IMG/VR virus record: IMGVR_UViG_3300023112_000012
Location: 1 to 64,000 of that record
Source of the DNA: a virus
DNA length: 64,000 bases
Direction: 5' to 3' (one strand)
Part shown: one piece after another, positions 30,394-39,239 of the stretch
Position numbering within the stretch: position 1 is the first letter of the stretch
Layout: every line of letters starts with the position of its first letter
Position numbers and translations under genes: made by a program
Notes under the pieces: generated by a model
Told to the model about the DNA's origin: nothing
The model's database searches: none
Seen by the model: the letters and a program-made list of their open reading frames with translations, nothing else

Positions 30394-30892
30394 TATTCTC
30401 TAATATTCTTTCAACCAGTTGTTTCTTATTGCCTTTGTCATCAACTTTCAACGTCTTGCATATCTTTTTCAATTCTTTGTTTTTCAATTCGTACAAGTCT
30501 GCTTCTTTGTATTTATTATCTTCTGTAGCATTTTCAACAGGAATTATAGGTTCTATTTCAATTTCCTCTGAAATTGTTCCATCTGCTTCGACAACTTGTA
30601 TTGTATCATAAAATTCTACTTCAATTTCTTTTTCTTCTTCAACTTCTTCATCAACTTTAATAACTTGTGAAATAGAAATATCATTAAGTGAATCATCAAG
30701 AACAACATTTATATCTACTTCTTCAACTTTTTCTTTAATCTTTGGTGCAAAAAATTGTGAATAAGCTGTATATTCACTATCTTCCAATTTAACAATATCT
30801 CCAAACTTTAATGTCAATGTTTTGTTTCTGTTAAATGATATTGTAATTGGTTTTCCTTCATTTCTTCCTATGAAAACATACATTTTCTTCAT
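30389..30892 (-). CDS. Late protein with C-terminal SAP/HeH-like domain
   Basis: 167 aa. N-terminal beta region, an acidic linker (EEVEEEKEIEVEFYD), and a C-terminal ELKNKELKKICKTLKVDDKGNKKQLVERILE that looks like a SAP/HeH DNA-binding motif found at the ends of some phage tail and head proteins. Ribosome site GGAGGTAATAAAAA. Late unit. Confidence 0.55.
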   Translation of the reverse strand: MKKMYVFIGRNEGKPITISFNRNKTLTLKFGDIVKLEDSEYTAYSQFFAPKIKEKVEEVDINVVLDDSLNDISISQVIKVDEEVEEEKEIEVEFYDTIQVVEADGTISEEIEIEPIIPVENATEDNKYKEADLYELKNKELKKICKTLKVDDKGNKKQLVERILENI

Positions 30893-31140
30893 TTTTTATT
30901 ACCTCCTAGCAATTTCTTTAAATTTATTTTCACTTTATTGTAATTTACATATATATCGGAGTTTCTAAAATTTGCCATATATTTTTGAATTCTATCTGGA
31001 ATGCAATTTCTTTTTATCAACTTTGAAAATTCATTTTTATTCATATCAAAACATTTCTTTTTATAATGTTCTGAATCAGGTTCAGATTTTTGGGTTACAT
31101 CATACGTTGCAATTCCACTTGTTGTCATTGTTTCATTCAT
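30889..31140 (-). CDS. Hypothetical late protein
   Basis: 83 aa; no family. C-terminus RKVKINLKKLLGGNKK. Its stop overlaps the next gene's start. Behind a late motif at 31172-31179. Confidence 0.5.
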   Translation of the reverse strand: MNETMTTSGIATYDVTQKSEPDSEHYKKKCFDMNKNEFSKLIKRNCIPDRIQKYMANFRNSDIYVNYNKVKINLKKLLGGNKK

Positions 31141-31171
31141 TTTATTTCTCTTTTATTGTTTTATATTTGTT

Positions 31172-31179
31172 TATTTATA
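31172..31179 (-). promoter_or_regulatory. Late promoter (TATAAATA)
   Basis: Exact leftward motif, 32 nt ahead of ATG 31140. Confidence 0.65.
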
Positions 31180-31183
31180 ATTT

Positions 31184-32227
31184 TCAAAACCATTCAAAAT
31201 CATTTTTTTCAATGCAATTACTATTTTTCTTTAAAACCATTATTTTTTCATCATTTTCAACTAATTCCTTTGATCCTGATTTTTTTCTTGAAATATTTTT
31301 CATATCTATCTCATCATATAAATAAAATCCATTGTCTATACATATTTTCATTGTGTCATTATAAAGATCATATTTTTTATATGGTTTAATATTAACCAAT
31401 AGAGTTCCTTCGTTTATTAAATATTTTTCAATATTAATAACAGTATTTTTCCAGTAATCATTTAACCAATCTTCATAATTTGTATTCTCATTACAACTTT
31501 GTTTACCTATCTTATAATCCTCTAGTAAAAAATAAGGAGGACTAGAAAAAGCAACTCCCATTTTATCTTCATATTCTGGAATAAATAATTCACTACCTTG
31601 ACATTTAACATCAAATGTTGCGTTTTTATGATAATTTGTTTCTAAAAATAATTGTCCTAGTTCTTTTAATCTAGGTGTTAAAAGATAATTTGGATCTGTT
31701 CCAAAATAATTTATATTACATGATAATGAACCAAGTAATCTATCACCCCAACCACATGAATAATCATAATAATTGTTGTTTATGTTATATTCATATAAAA
31801 TTTTTCTAACTTGACTTATTGGAAAATTTGTTGGTTTTTTTGCAACACCTATACCAGCAAGTCTAAAAACTGTATCCATTTTATTAGATATACTTTCATT
31901 TTCTTCAAAATATCCTTTTAATTTTTCAACTTGTTTAATAAAATGACCCAAAATATCATTACTTTCAAAAACATCTTCAATAGACCATTTTGCACTATGA
32001 ACAACAACCTTTGATTGTATGTCTCTAAAAAAATATTTTTTAATATTTGAAACTTTAATTGTTCCACTTGAAATATATTCTAATTCTTCGACAACTTCTT
32101 TAATATCTGGTTTCTTAAAATATTCTTCTTTTAAATTAATACGTTCTTTCTCTGTTATTTCACACCATGTTTTTGTTTTAAAAGTTTTTCCTTTATATTC
32201 TATAATTTTTATTTTTTCATAGCACAT
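31184..32227 (-). CDS. Second SAM-dependent DNA methyltransferase
   Basis: 347 aa. SAM motif YDYSCGWGDRLLGSL, catalytic-type motif VAFSSPPYF (SPPY), order alpha-like (SAM before SPPY), with C-terminal KKSGSKELVENDEKIMVLKK. Distinct from the 27554 enzyme. Probable DNA N6/N4 methylase; the recognition sequence is unknown. Starts directly after the TPR-like gene's TAA. Confidence 0.7.
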   Translation of the reverse strand: MCYEKIKIIEYKGKTFKTKTWCEITEKERINLKEEYFKKPDIKEVVEELEYISSGTIKVSNIKKYFFRDIQSKVVVHSAKWSIEDVFESNDILGHFIKQVEKLKGYFEENESISNKMDTVFRLAGIGVAKKPTNFPISQVRKILYEYNINNNYYDYSCGWGDRLLGSLSCNINYFGTDPNYLLTPRLKELGQLFLETNYHKNATFDVKCQGSELFIPEYEDKMGVAFSSPPYFLLEDYKIGKQSCNENTNYEDWLNDYWKNTVINIEKYLINEGTLLVNIKPYKKYDLYNDTMKICIDNGFYLYDEIDMKNISRKKSGSKELVENDEKIMVLKKNSNCIEKNDFEWF

Positions 32228-32458
32228 TTAAACACCATATTTTTTAATTATTAATTCCTTGGCTGATTCTATAATTTTTTCACAATCAAAATTTAATTGT
32301 TTATAAAAACTACTAAAACTAAAACATTCATATGCTCTATTAAGAATATCTAATTCTTCTTTGTTAAAAATTCTATTAAATGTTTTAAATATTTTTAAAG
32401 ATTTTTTATATTCTTTATTTTTAAAATGTTCTTTAGCAATATCAGTTTTTGTTTTCAT
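32228..32458 (-). CDS. Small helical protein
   Basis: 76 aa; two or three helices with TPR-like look (AKEHFKNKEYKKSLKIFKTFN). Function unknown. Confidence 0.5.
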   Translation of the reverse strand: MKTKTDIAKEHFKNKEYKKSLKIFKTFNRIFNKEELDILNRAYECFSFSSFYKQLNFDCEKIIESAKELIIKKYGV

Positions 32459-32461
32459 AAA

Positions 32462-33499
32462 TCAAACACCAGTCGACCCAAAACCATTTTCTCCACGATC
32501 GGTTTCATCAAGTTCTTTTACATATTCATAATTTTCTATATTTATTGGAATTGTTAATAACTGTGCTATTCTATCACCAACATTAACTTTAAATGGTTTA
32601 TCTCCAAAATTATATAAAAGAATTTTAACTTCCCCTGTGTACGTTGAATCTATACACCCTGCACCAACTTGAATTCCGTGTTTTACTGATAATCCACTTC
32701 TGGACCATATTATGCCAACATATTCATTTGGAATTTTTATATATAAATCTGTTGATAATAATTTTCTAGCATTTGGTTCAATTATAATTTCTTCATTTGA
32801 TTTTATATCTAACCCAGCATCAAATATATGTCTTTTATATAATTTAGAACCTTTTTGTTTTCCTTTAATTTTTTTATATCTTCCCTTTTCATCTCTTTTC
32901 ATTTTCATGTCTTTTACATGTAATGAAGTATGATCACCCAATGACATAATTTCTAAGTTTTCAATTGTATTATTTAATTTATTTAGATCTTTATGATGAA
33001 TAACAACAGAAGGATCTAAAAATAATTCGTCAAAATCTTTTACACCAATTAAATATTCAGAATCTGGATAATTTGCTCTTAAATGTTCTTCCATTATTAT
33101 TCTATGTAAAAAAATTTTGTTACTACTATTTTTAAATGGATGTGTTAAACATCTCAAATCTAAATATCCGTAATTAGTTAAAGATAAATCACCCTTATAT
33201 GTTGAATTTAATTCTCCTTTTAATCCATATTGATGATTTTTTTCACCTAGAAATTCAGTCTTTTTAAGCTCATATGCACATTCTTTAGAACAACATATTT
33301 TTTCTTTATCTTTTAATCTGTTTAATCTATGAGGTTTAACATGAAATGTTTTTCCACATATTGAACATTTTACGTTATCTGATAATTTTTTTGAAATATC
33401 AGAACATTTTCTAGAACAATATTTTGCTTCTCCTTTCTTAAATCTACTAGGATATATTTCAAATGTTTTTCCACATTGTAAACAAGTAAGTTTAATCAT
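32462..33499 (-). CDS. HNH endonuclease-dUTPase fusion
   Basis: 345 aa. N-terminus has two zinc-ribbon-like motifs (CLQCGKTF...CSRKC and CSICGKTF...CSKEC), then an HNH motif (SVVIHHKDLNKLNNTIENLEIM, about residues 165-186), then a full dUTPase: DAGLDI (motif 1), WSRSGLSVKHG (2), CIDSTYTGEVKILLY (3), GDRIAQLL (4), RGENGFGSTG (5). The domain order is typical of a homing-endonuclease gene fused in frame to a host gene. Whether one protein or processed is unknown. Lies next to a second dUTPase. Confidence 0.8.
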   Translation of the reverse strand: MIKLTCLQCGKTFEIYPSRFKKGEAKYCSRKCSDISKKLSDNVKCSICGKTFHVKPHRLNRLKDKEKICCSKECAYELKKTEFLGEKNHQYGLKGELNSTYKGDLSLTNYGYLDLRCLTHPFKNSSNKIFLHRIIMEEHLRANYPDSEYLIGVKDFDELFLDPSVVIHHKDLNKLNNTIENLEIMSLGDHTSLHVKDMKMKRDEKGRYKKIKGKQKGSKLYKRHIFDAGLDIKSNEEIIIEPNARKLLSTDLYIKIPNEYVGIIWSRSGLSVKHGIQVGAGCIDSTYTGEVKILLYNFGDKPFKVNVGDRIAQLLTIPINIENYEYVKELDETDRGENGFGSTGV

Positions 33500-33509
33500 T
33501 TAAATCTCC

Positions 33510-33908
33510 TTATATTTCTTTTAAATTTTCAACAACAACAATGTCTGCTTTGGGCACATATTGAAGCACTCCCTGAGCGATTCTCATGCCCTTCTTAACA
33601 CGAAAAGAATAATCTGATGTATTGTATAGGATGATCTTTATTTCATTATTATTATTTTCATCTATAGTGCCTGGTGCATTAAGAACAGTCAAACCTTCCC
33701 TTGCAGCAAGTCCACTTCTTGGTCTTATTTGAATTTCATAACCTTTTGGAATTTGACACCTTATTCCAGTGGATATGATTTTCCTTTTTCCTTTTGGAAT
33801 TATGACAGTTTCATTTGCAGCAATATCAAACCCACTTGCACCTTCTGTCTGATATTCAGGTATCTTTACACCTTTGTCTAATTTTAATTTTAAAACTTGA
33901 TTTTCCAT
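33510..33908 (-). CDS. dUTPase lacking motif 5
   Basis: 132 aa from ATG 33908 (AAAGGAGGAAGA). Motifs: ASGFDI (1), RPRSGLAA (2), GTIDENNNNEIKIIL (3; normally has Tyr), GMRIAQGVLQ (4). It stops before the Gly-rich motif 5 that closes the active site in trimers. It may need the C-terminus of the neighbouring fusion or be inactive. Confidence 0.8.
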   Translation of the reverse strand: MENQVLKLKLDKGVKIPEYQTEGASGFDIAANETVIIPKGKRKIISTGIRCQIPKGYEIQIRPRSGLAAREGLTVLNAPGTIDENNNNEIKIILYNTSDYSFRVKKGMRIAQGVLQYVPKADIVVVENLKEI

Positions 33909-34001
33909 TCTTCCTCCTTTGAAAAATTCTCTGATCATCTTATCTTCATTTATTATTTTCATTTTTCACCATTCTCAAACCTCTTTTAATATTAATTAAT
34001 T

Positions 34002-34214
34002 TCATTTATTATTTTCATTTGTTTTCCATTTAAATGTTCCTAATGAAATTGTAGTTCCTGAATATTCTTTTCCACAATTTTTACATTTATATATGTGTGA
34101 GTTTGCAGGTCCATATACACTATCAAATTCTTCCTCTTTAAATATTTCATAATCATGTTTATCATTCATACACTTTATATCTTTCCATAAAGTTGTTAGT
34201 ATCTTTTTAATCAT
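34002..34214 (-). CDS. Small zinc-ribbon protein
   Basis: 70 aa. HDYEIF...YKCKNCGKEYSG has a CxxC knuckle; only one pair, so either half a ribbon or a dimer. Function unknown. Confidence 0.5.
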   Translation of the reverse strand: MIKKILTTLWKDIKCMNDKHDYEIFKEEEFDSVYGPANSHIYKCKNCGKEYSGTTISLGTFKWKTNENNK

Positions 34215-34484
34215 TTACTTTTCCTCATCCATTTCTTTTTCTATTTGTTTTGAATAATCTAGCAACGCCTTAGAATGTTTTTCGATCTGTTCTGATGTCA
34301 TGTGTTTAGAAAATGATAAAGTGCTGTCAACAAAGTCTGCTTTGCTATTAAGCGCTATTGCTGTTAAGGTCATTTCAACAAATAAACCTTTATCTTCACC
34401 AAAGAACTTTTGTGTCCAATCATTTAGAATTAGGTTTAATTCTGTCATTGCGTTTGTTTTTTCAACTAATTTTTTTTCTTTCAT
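34215..34484 (-). CDS. Hypothetical protein with MKEKKLVEK N-terminus
   Basis: 89 aa, helical. The first nine residues (MKEKKLVEK) and the ribosome-site sequence equal those of the gene at 35432, though the rest is unrelated. ATG 34484 after GAGGATTAAA. Confidence 0.5.
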   Translation of the reverse strand: MKEKKLVEKTNAMTELNLILNDWTQKFFGEDKGLFVEMTLTAIALNSKADFVDSTLSFSKHMTSEQIEKHSKALLDYSKQIEKEMDEEK

Positions 34485-34485
34485 T

Positions 34486-34752
34486 TTAATCCTCATTTCC
34501 ACAATTATTTGACATTATTTCTATTACTGTAAGATGACAATATTCACCACCATTCAAAATACATTGTTTATATGCATTTTGATATTCGGTAGTTCTTTTA
34601 CATCGGCTTTCCTTCCTAATATCATCAATAGTTATAATATAAGAAAGAATGATAATTAATATAACAAGAATACTAAGTTTTGTTGTCTTATTTGTAGGAT
34701 CATGATCATATTCCCATTTTCCTGTTTTTTTATTTTTAACTAATATTGACAA
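34486..34752 (-). CDS. Membrane protein with Cys-rich C-terminus
   Basis: 88 aa, TTG start at 34752 after GAGGAGGAAGGAAA. One hydrophobic helix (about residues 26-42) and four Cys in the C-terminal half (likely outside). Function unknown. Confidence 0.5.
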   Translation of the reverse strand: MSILVKNKKTGKWEYDHDPTNKTTKLSILVILIIILSYIITIDDIRKESRCKRTTEYQNAYKQCILNGGEYCHLTVIEIMSNNCGNED

Positions 34753-35018
34753 TTTCCTTCCTCCTCTTTTGGTGTAATATCATGTTTCTCTTGTTTTTCA
34801 TCAACCAAAAATACATAAATATCTTTCTTACTTTTGTATTTTGCATATATTTTCAAATACTATATACTCTTGCTCATAACATACTCATATTTGATGATAA
34901 GTCGCTCAAATGAATATTTACAATAAAATAGAACACTTGTTGTAATTTTGACATCTTCTGGAATTTCAACAGTGAAAAATTCGTCTGTCTCTTTAGTCGT
35001 GTAATTATATCACTCATT
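34740..35018 (-). pseudogene. Decayed small gene
   Basis: After the stop of the gene at 35010 one frame reads a coding-looking peptide (TTKETDEFFTVEIPEDVKITTSV...), then an in-frame TAG (near 34868), then KKDIYVFLVDEKQEKHDITPKEEE. An ATG at about 35018 starts in another frame. The pattern suggests a frameshifted and stopped gene. Confidence 0.4.
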
Positions 35019-35432
35019 TCGACACCCATTATAACTTTGTTTAATATTACAATTAATTTTACTAGTTGTTTTATATTCAACAAGTTGAAATACAATTTCA
35101 TACCATAAACATATATTACAATAATCTAAAATACTATTGTCAGTTTCATATTCTTCAGGATTTTTTAATATTATATCTATTATTTTTAAATATTCATTAT
35201 TATTTAAACTAAAAAATGATTTTTTTAGGTGTTCTATTATTTTTGATTTAGCTTCAGATTTCATTTTTTCATATGTATCATTTTTCAAACTTATTAAATA
35301 TTTTGGTGTTAATACTCTTCCTTCATTTATTATTATTTTTTCTACTGTTGTATTAGCAAATTCACACTTTTCACCAATACATTTTTTTCCAACCAATGGA
35401 CATACTTTTTCAACAAGTTTTTTTTCTTTCAT
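35010..35432 (-). CDS. Cys-containing hypothetical protein
   Basis: 140 aa, N-terminus MKEKKLVEK then VCPLVGKKCIGEKCEFA, a small Cys cluster (C-x6-C-x4-C) seen in many phage accessory proteins, possibly metal binding. C-terminal part less defined. First nine codons match the gene at 34484. Confidence 0.5.
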   Translation of the reverse strand: MKEKKLVEKVCPLVGKKCIGEKCEFANTTVEKIIINEGRVLTPKYLISLKNDTYEKMKSEAKSKIIEHLKKSFFSLNNNEYLKIIDIILKNPEEYETDNSILDYCNICLWYEIVFQLVEYKTTSKINCNIKQSYNGCRNE

Positions 35433-35433
35433 T

Positions 35434-35724
35434 TTAATCCTCCTTTAAATAATAACATCCATTAGGTGAGCTACAACACCCACCAACAAACAATGAACAA
35501 TCAGAACAATTAGGTTTGAATTTCTGTTTCTTTGTTTCAGAATTTCTTTCATTAAATTTTGTAATTAATTCTTCTTTGGTATTTGCATACAATTCATCAC
35601 CATATTCACACATACAAAGTGCAACATGTGATGGTTGATTTTTATTAGCTTCTTGTGAAAAAATAGTTGGATAATGATTACATTTTTTACATTTTACAAA
35701 TCCAACTACATTTATTTCTTTCAT
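35434..35724 (-). CDS. Lar-like zinc-ribbon protein
   Basis: 96 aa. VKCKKCNHYPTIFSQ...CMCEYGDELYANTKEELITKFNERN resembles Lar-family restriction-alleviation domains (two CxxC pairs followed by a T-E-A-W-N-like helix), then a second Cys-rich part (CSDCSLFVGGCCSSPNGC). Lar proteins modify type I restriction; here this is only a resemblance. First gene after an early promoter. Confidence 0.45.
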   Translation of the reverse strand: MKEINVVGFVKCKKCNHYPTIFSQEANKNQPSHVALCMCEYGDELYANTKEELITKFNERNSETKKQKFKPNCSDCSLFVGGCCSSPNGCYYLKED

Positions 35725-35757
35725 ATTAACCTCCTAATATAATAAAATGTTATTATA

Positions 35758-35785
35758 ATTATACTTATTTTATAAATAATGTCAA
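35758..35785 (-). promoter_or_regulatory. Early promoter, class A
   Basis: Minus strand TTGACA (35785-35780), 16-bp spacer ending AATAAG, TATAAT (35763-35758). Confidence 0.75.
35771..35778 (+). promoter_or_regulatory. Late promoter (TATAAATA)
   Basis: Exact rightward motif in the spacer of the opposing early promoter; it precedes the gp13 gene by 34 nt. Confidence 0.7.
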
Positions 35786-35811
35786 GATAAATTTTAAAAA
35801 AGGTGAAAATA

Positions 35812-36516
35812 ATGACAACTTTAGCAGATTTTAAAACAAGAATACTTAATAATATGGGTGATGGATTTCATGTAGTTGAACTAACAGATCCTCAATTTAC
35901 TAATGTATACAGACGTTCAATGAAAAGGATGATAGAAATGCATTATGATGGCGCAAAAGAGCAAGTTTATGTGCTAACACTTACTTCTGGAACAACTGAA
36001 TACACACTACCAAGTAATATTCACTCAGTAACTGGATATTATAAAGCTGATAATTCAGCAGCAGGTGGAACACCATCATGGAGAAAACTATTCTTAGAAA
36101 GAAATATGACTAGTATAGCATTAGGCAATATAATGGATTATTCAATCTTTACTGCTTATATGAGAGATATTGATATAACATTTGGGCAAAAACATCTGTT
36201 TAGTTTTAATAAAAATACAAAGAAATTACAATTCCTAAACACTCAAGGATTAAATGATATTGCTCTTGAAGTGTGGATTGACAATTCTATTGATGATAGT
36301 GAATATTTACATGATGATGAATTTTTTGAAGAATTTGTAACACAGAAATGTATACTACAATGGTGTATGAATTTAAAAAAATATTCAGGGGAATTATTAA
36401 GTGGAACTACTGTAAATTGGCAAGAAATGGAACAAACTGCAAGAGAAGAACTTGAAAAATTAGAACAAAGAATGAAAGAAGAATACATGGAGGTGTATGA
36501 TATAATGATTGGATAG
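35812..36516 (+). CDS. Neck protein gp13
   Basis: 234 aa (T4 gp13 309 aa). ATG 35812 after AAAGGTGAAAATA; the GTG at 35803 lies in the ribosome site. 'DPQFTNVYRRSMKRMIEMHYDGAKEQVYVLTLTSGTTEYTLPSNI' and 'DDEFFEEFVTQKCILQWCMNLKKYSG' follow the gp13 type (DPQ...I..F, then FI.K.A...Q.G..L.KY). Head closure with gp14. Late promoter in front. Confidence 0.7.
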   Translation: MTTLADFKTRILNNMGDGFHVVELTDPQFTNVYRRSMKRMIEMHYDGAKEQVYVLTLTSGTTEYTLPSNIHSVTGYYKADNSAAGGTPSWRKLFLERNMTSIALGNIMDYSIFTAYMRDIDITFGQKHLFSFNKNTKKLQFLNTQGLNDIALEVWIDNSIDDSEYLHDDEFFEEFVTQKCILQWCMNLKKYSGELLSGTTVNWQEMEQTAREELEKLEQRMKEEYMEVYDIMIG

Positions 36517-36934
36517 GATTAACTGTGTTATATTATTCAAAAAGTCAAGGACATAATCTGTAATATTTTAAAAACAAAAAAATCTCTATTATATTCTATA
36601 AATTAATGTAAAAAACATACTGAAATATTATTATTATTTTATTTAATTTCAATAATTCAAATAATGTTAAATATTTTTGATAAACTTAATATATAATTTA
36701 ATTTCTAATGTTGTTTGATCGTTCAAGGAACTCACAAACTTAGAATTTTAATAATTTTTTTGTTTTTGTTATAATTATTTTCTTTTTTCTTAAATTATTC
36801 AGTATTGTAATTAATATGTAAATTTCTTAATTATTTTATAATAATTCAAACATCGAATAATAAATTGACACAGTTATATTATTACTATGAATAAATTTCT
36901 TAAAAATAAAACAAACATTTAGAAAAATTAAATC
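36517..36934. other. 418-bp AT-rich non-coding region between convergent genes
   Basis: No ORF of size. Contains TAACTGTGT at 36520 and its inverse ACACAGTTA at 36868, with 'gttatattatt' repeated beside each (36527, 36873). A TTGACA at 36865 has no good -10. Unusually long for a gap between converging genes. Confidence 0.4.
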
Positions 36935-39052
36935 TTAATCAAGACCTAATAAATTTTTTCTAATGTCATCTATTGTAGTTAGACCCATGATTAGTTCTAT
37001 CTCAAATAGATTTGCTTCATCTTCATCAATTTCTCCATAGAGACCACCTATTTTCATACCAAGAGATTCTACTAGATCAATCACCATTTGTCTTTCTTCA
37101 TTGATTTTGACAATTTTAACTTTGTTGTCAAATTCTTTTATGAAGTTTTCAATGATTTTTTTGTTTTTAATATGATAATCTTTCATTCTAAATTTTTCAG
37201 AAAAATAATCATAATAGATTGATTCATCAATCATTGTGTTGTTGATCCAATTTTTAAAGATTCTTGTTTCTTCATCTTTGATTTCAGAATAGATTGCAGT
37301 TTTGAAGCCGTTCAGTTTTTGATGACAAAGATCAGAGAAAATATATTTCTTTAGATCTTTAACATTTTTAAATTCTGTTTCACCTAGTATTTTGTGTAAA
37401 AGATAAACTGGTGACATTAATTCAAAACATTCTTTCATCCTTTTTTTTCTTTTGAAATTTTTAGATTCTTGATCAGCTCTTTCTAACCATGTTTTAACAT
37501 AGTCTTTGTGATCCGAACACAAAATTAAATCTTTAAATTTTTCTTTGCAAACTTCAATTGCTTCTTCTTTTACATAATCTTCTGGATTTGAAAAATCATC
37601 TTTGATGTCATTGATTATATCAAAAAATTCTATTTCTTCTAGATACTCTGTTGTATCTATATTGATTAGAGATTCTTCAACATACCATTTTCCTTTTAAT
37701 TCATGCTCTTCCAAGGAAATGTTAATTGCAACATCATTTGGATGTGTAAACATTGGTGATCTAAGAATGTCTTGAATTGTTTTGATAGATTCAAGCTTTT
37801 CTTTGATCAATTCATTGTCCATTTTTTCTAGATAATCTTTGATGATTTCAAATACGCAGAAAACAGTTTTTCTTTCTTTTTTCAATTCTGAAAATCGTTC
37901 TCTTGATTCATAACAAAAATCTTGATATGAAGTTTTGTTGAATGTGACTTCGTTCTTGGTTTCGGACGTAGTTGATGATGGTGAATCATCTTTTAACTTG
38001 TTCACATTCTCGTCCTTGTATTTCTTGTCGTAATACTCTTTTTTGTGTATATTAGAATTTTTGATTTCTAGATCAATTGCTTTCTTTGAATTTGGTGTGC
38101 AAGAACTAGAATCTTCTACATAATATAATTTATCTTGATTTGATATGTTTCTGTAGAATTTAATAGCATTTTTGTATATTTCTTCAGTCCACTTGCAAAA
38201 TGATAGATCTAAAACATCTTTTTCTATTGGTAATCTTTCCCATTTTTGATTCATGAAAAAATCTTTTGTCATTTTTGAAACATTAGTATAGAACATTTCA
38301 CCTAATAAGAAAAGATTTTTATAATCTGGATTATATGAATACAATCCTAATAATTGTTTTGCATTTTTGATTGCTTTATCAGTGAAATAAATTCCTCTAA
38401 TTCTATTATTATTAGAAACATTTGTTATTCTCTTTTCATCTATAGTTGCATCTGAAAATTTAATTCTATAATCAAAATTATTCTCTTTGCAGATGGATTT
38501 AAATTGATCTGGTGTGATACCACAAATATTTTCTATATGTTTGTATCTAAAAGTTAAATTCGTTTCACTATGCGGTAGATTCGAAGCTAGAGCACATATT
38601 GCAACTAATAAAGTTTGTGGAAGTTTTCCATTTGATTTAGCAATTGATTCATAATTAATATTTACCGTACCTAGACTAGGAAAAAAGAAACCCATTTTGT
38701 TCCAATATTCATTTTCTTTGCCTTTATAAAAATATAGATTTTTATCTTTTCCAACTAATTGATTATTATCACCATACATTGAATTATAATTGTGTGAAAG
38801 AGTATCTAAAATAGATTGCACTTCTGATTCTTTTTTGTTTAGTGTTTTTGCAATTTCTTTTGCTGTTAATGAAATATAGAATTTTGAGTTTGTTCTATTT
38901 TGATAATTTTCATTACCTAGAAGAAGAAGTTGAAGGATTTTCATTGTTAGTTTTTTAGAGTATTTGTATTTTTTTATTGAATTAACACATCTATAAAGAT
39001 ATGATAACTCTGATAATCTTCTAATGTTTTGATCAAACCCAATATTATTCAA
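36935..39052 (-). CDS. Large late protein, unknown (705 aa)
   Basis: TTG start at 39052 after AGGAGGATTTTGT. N-terminus (about residues 30-90) resembles a winged helix-turn-helix: KKLTMKILQLLLLGN...SLTAKEIAKTLNKKESEVQSILDTL. The remainder is helical and charged; no catalytic motif. A late motif 26 nt ahead means it is made with virion proteins. Not recognised as any T4 protein. A DNA-associated or initiator-like role is inferred from the HTH only. Confidence 0.55.
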   Translation of the reverse strand: MNNIGFDQNIRRLSELSYLYRCVNSIKKYKYSKKLTMKILQLLLLGNENYQNRTNSKFYISLTAKEIAKTLNKKESEVQSILDTLSHNYNSMYGDNNQLVGKDKNLYFYKGKENEYWNKMGFFFPSLGTVNINYESIAKSNGKLPQTLLVAICALASNLPHSETNLTFRYKHIENICGITPDQFKSICKENNFDYRIKFSDATIDEKRITNVSNNNRIRGIYFTDKAIKNAKQLLGLYSYNPDYKNLFLLGEMFYTNVSKMTKDFFMNQKWERLPIEKDVLDLSFCKWTEEIYKNAIKFYRNISNQDKLYYVEDSSSCTPNSKKAIDLEIKNSNIHKKEYYDKKYKDENVNKLKDDSPSSTTSETKNEVTFNKTSYQDFCYESRERFSELKKERKTVFCVFEIIKDYLEKMDNELIKEKLESIKTIQDILRSPMFTHPNDVAINISLEEHELKGKWYVEESLINIDTTEYLEEIEFFDIINDIKDDFSNPEDYVKEEAIEVCKEKFKDLILCSDHKDYVKTWLERADQESKNFKRKKRMKECFELMSPVYLLHKILGETEFKNVKDLKKYIFSDLCHQKLNGFKTAIYSEIKDEETRIFKNWINNTMIDESIYYDYFSEKFRMKDYHIKNKKIIENFIKEFDNKVKIVKINEERQMVIDLVESLGMKIGGLYGEIDEDEANLFEIELIMGLTTIDDIRKNLLGLD

Positions 39053-39077
39053 ACAAAATCCTCCTAAAACTTTCTCT

Positions 39078-39085
39078 TATTTATA
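39078..39085 (-). promoter_or_regulatory. Late promoter (TATAAATA)
   Basis: Exact leftward motif 26 nt before the TTG start of the 705-aa gene. Confidence 0.65.
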
Positions 39086-39189
39086 TTATATGCATAAAAA
39101 ATTAAAAATCAAGTCTTTTTTGCATTTATTTTGTAACTATCTAAAATTATTAAATTAAATTTTTATTATTTATTTTTTTATTTTTTAGC

Positions 39190-39239
39190 TTGACATTATT
39201 TGTAAAATCGATTATAATAGTATTGTGAGTTGTTAATTT
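39190..39239 (+). promoter_or_regulatory. Early promoter, class-B leader
   Basis: TTGACA (39190-39195), 17 bp, TATAAT (39213-39218), then AGTATTGTGAGTTGTTAATTT. Drives the rightward operon from 39256. Confidence 0.75.

Noticed and set aside
34874-35101. Open frame of 75 aa over the decayed gene
   Set aside because: Its frame disagrees with the coding-like peptide; it arises by chance around the frameshift.
36865-36892. TTGACA as a rightward promoter
   Set aside because: Best -10 (TATGAA) is at 15 bp and no gene follows on that strand.
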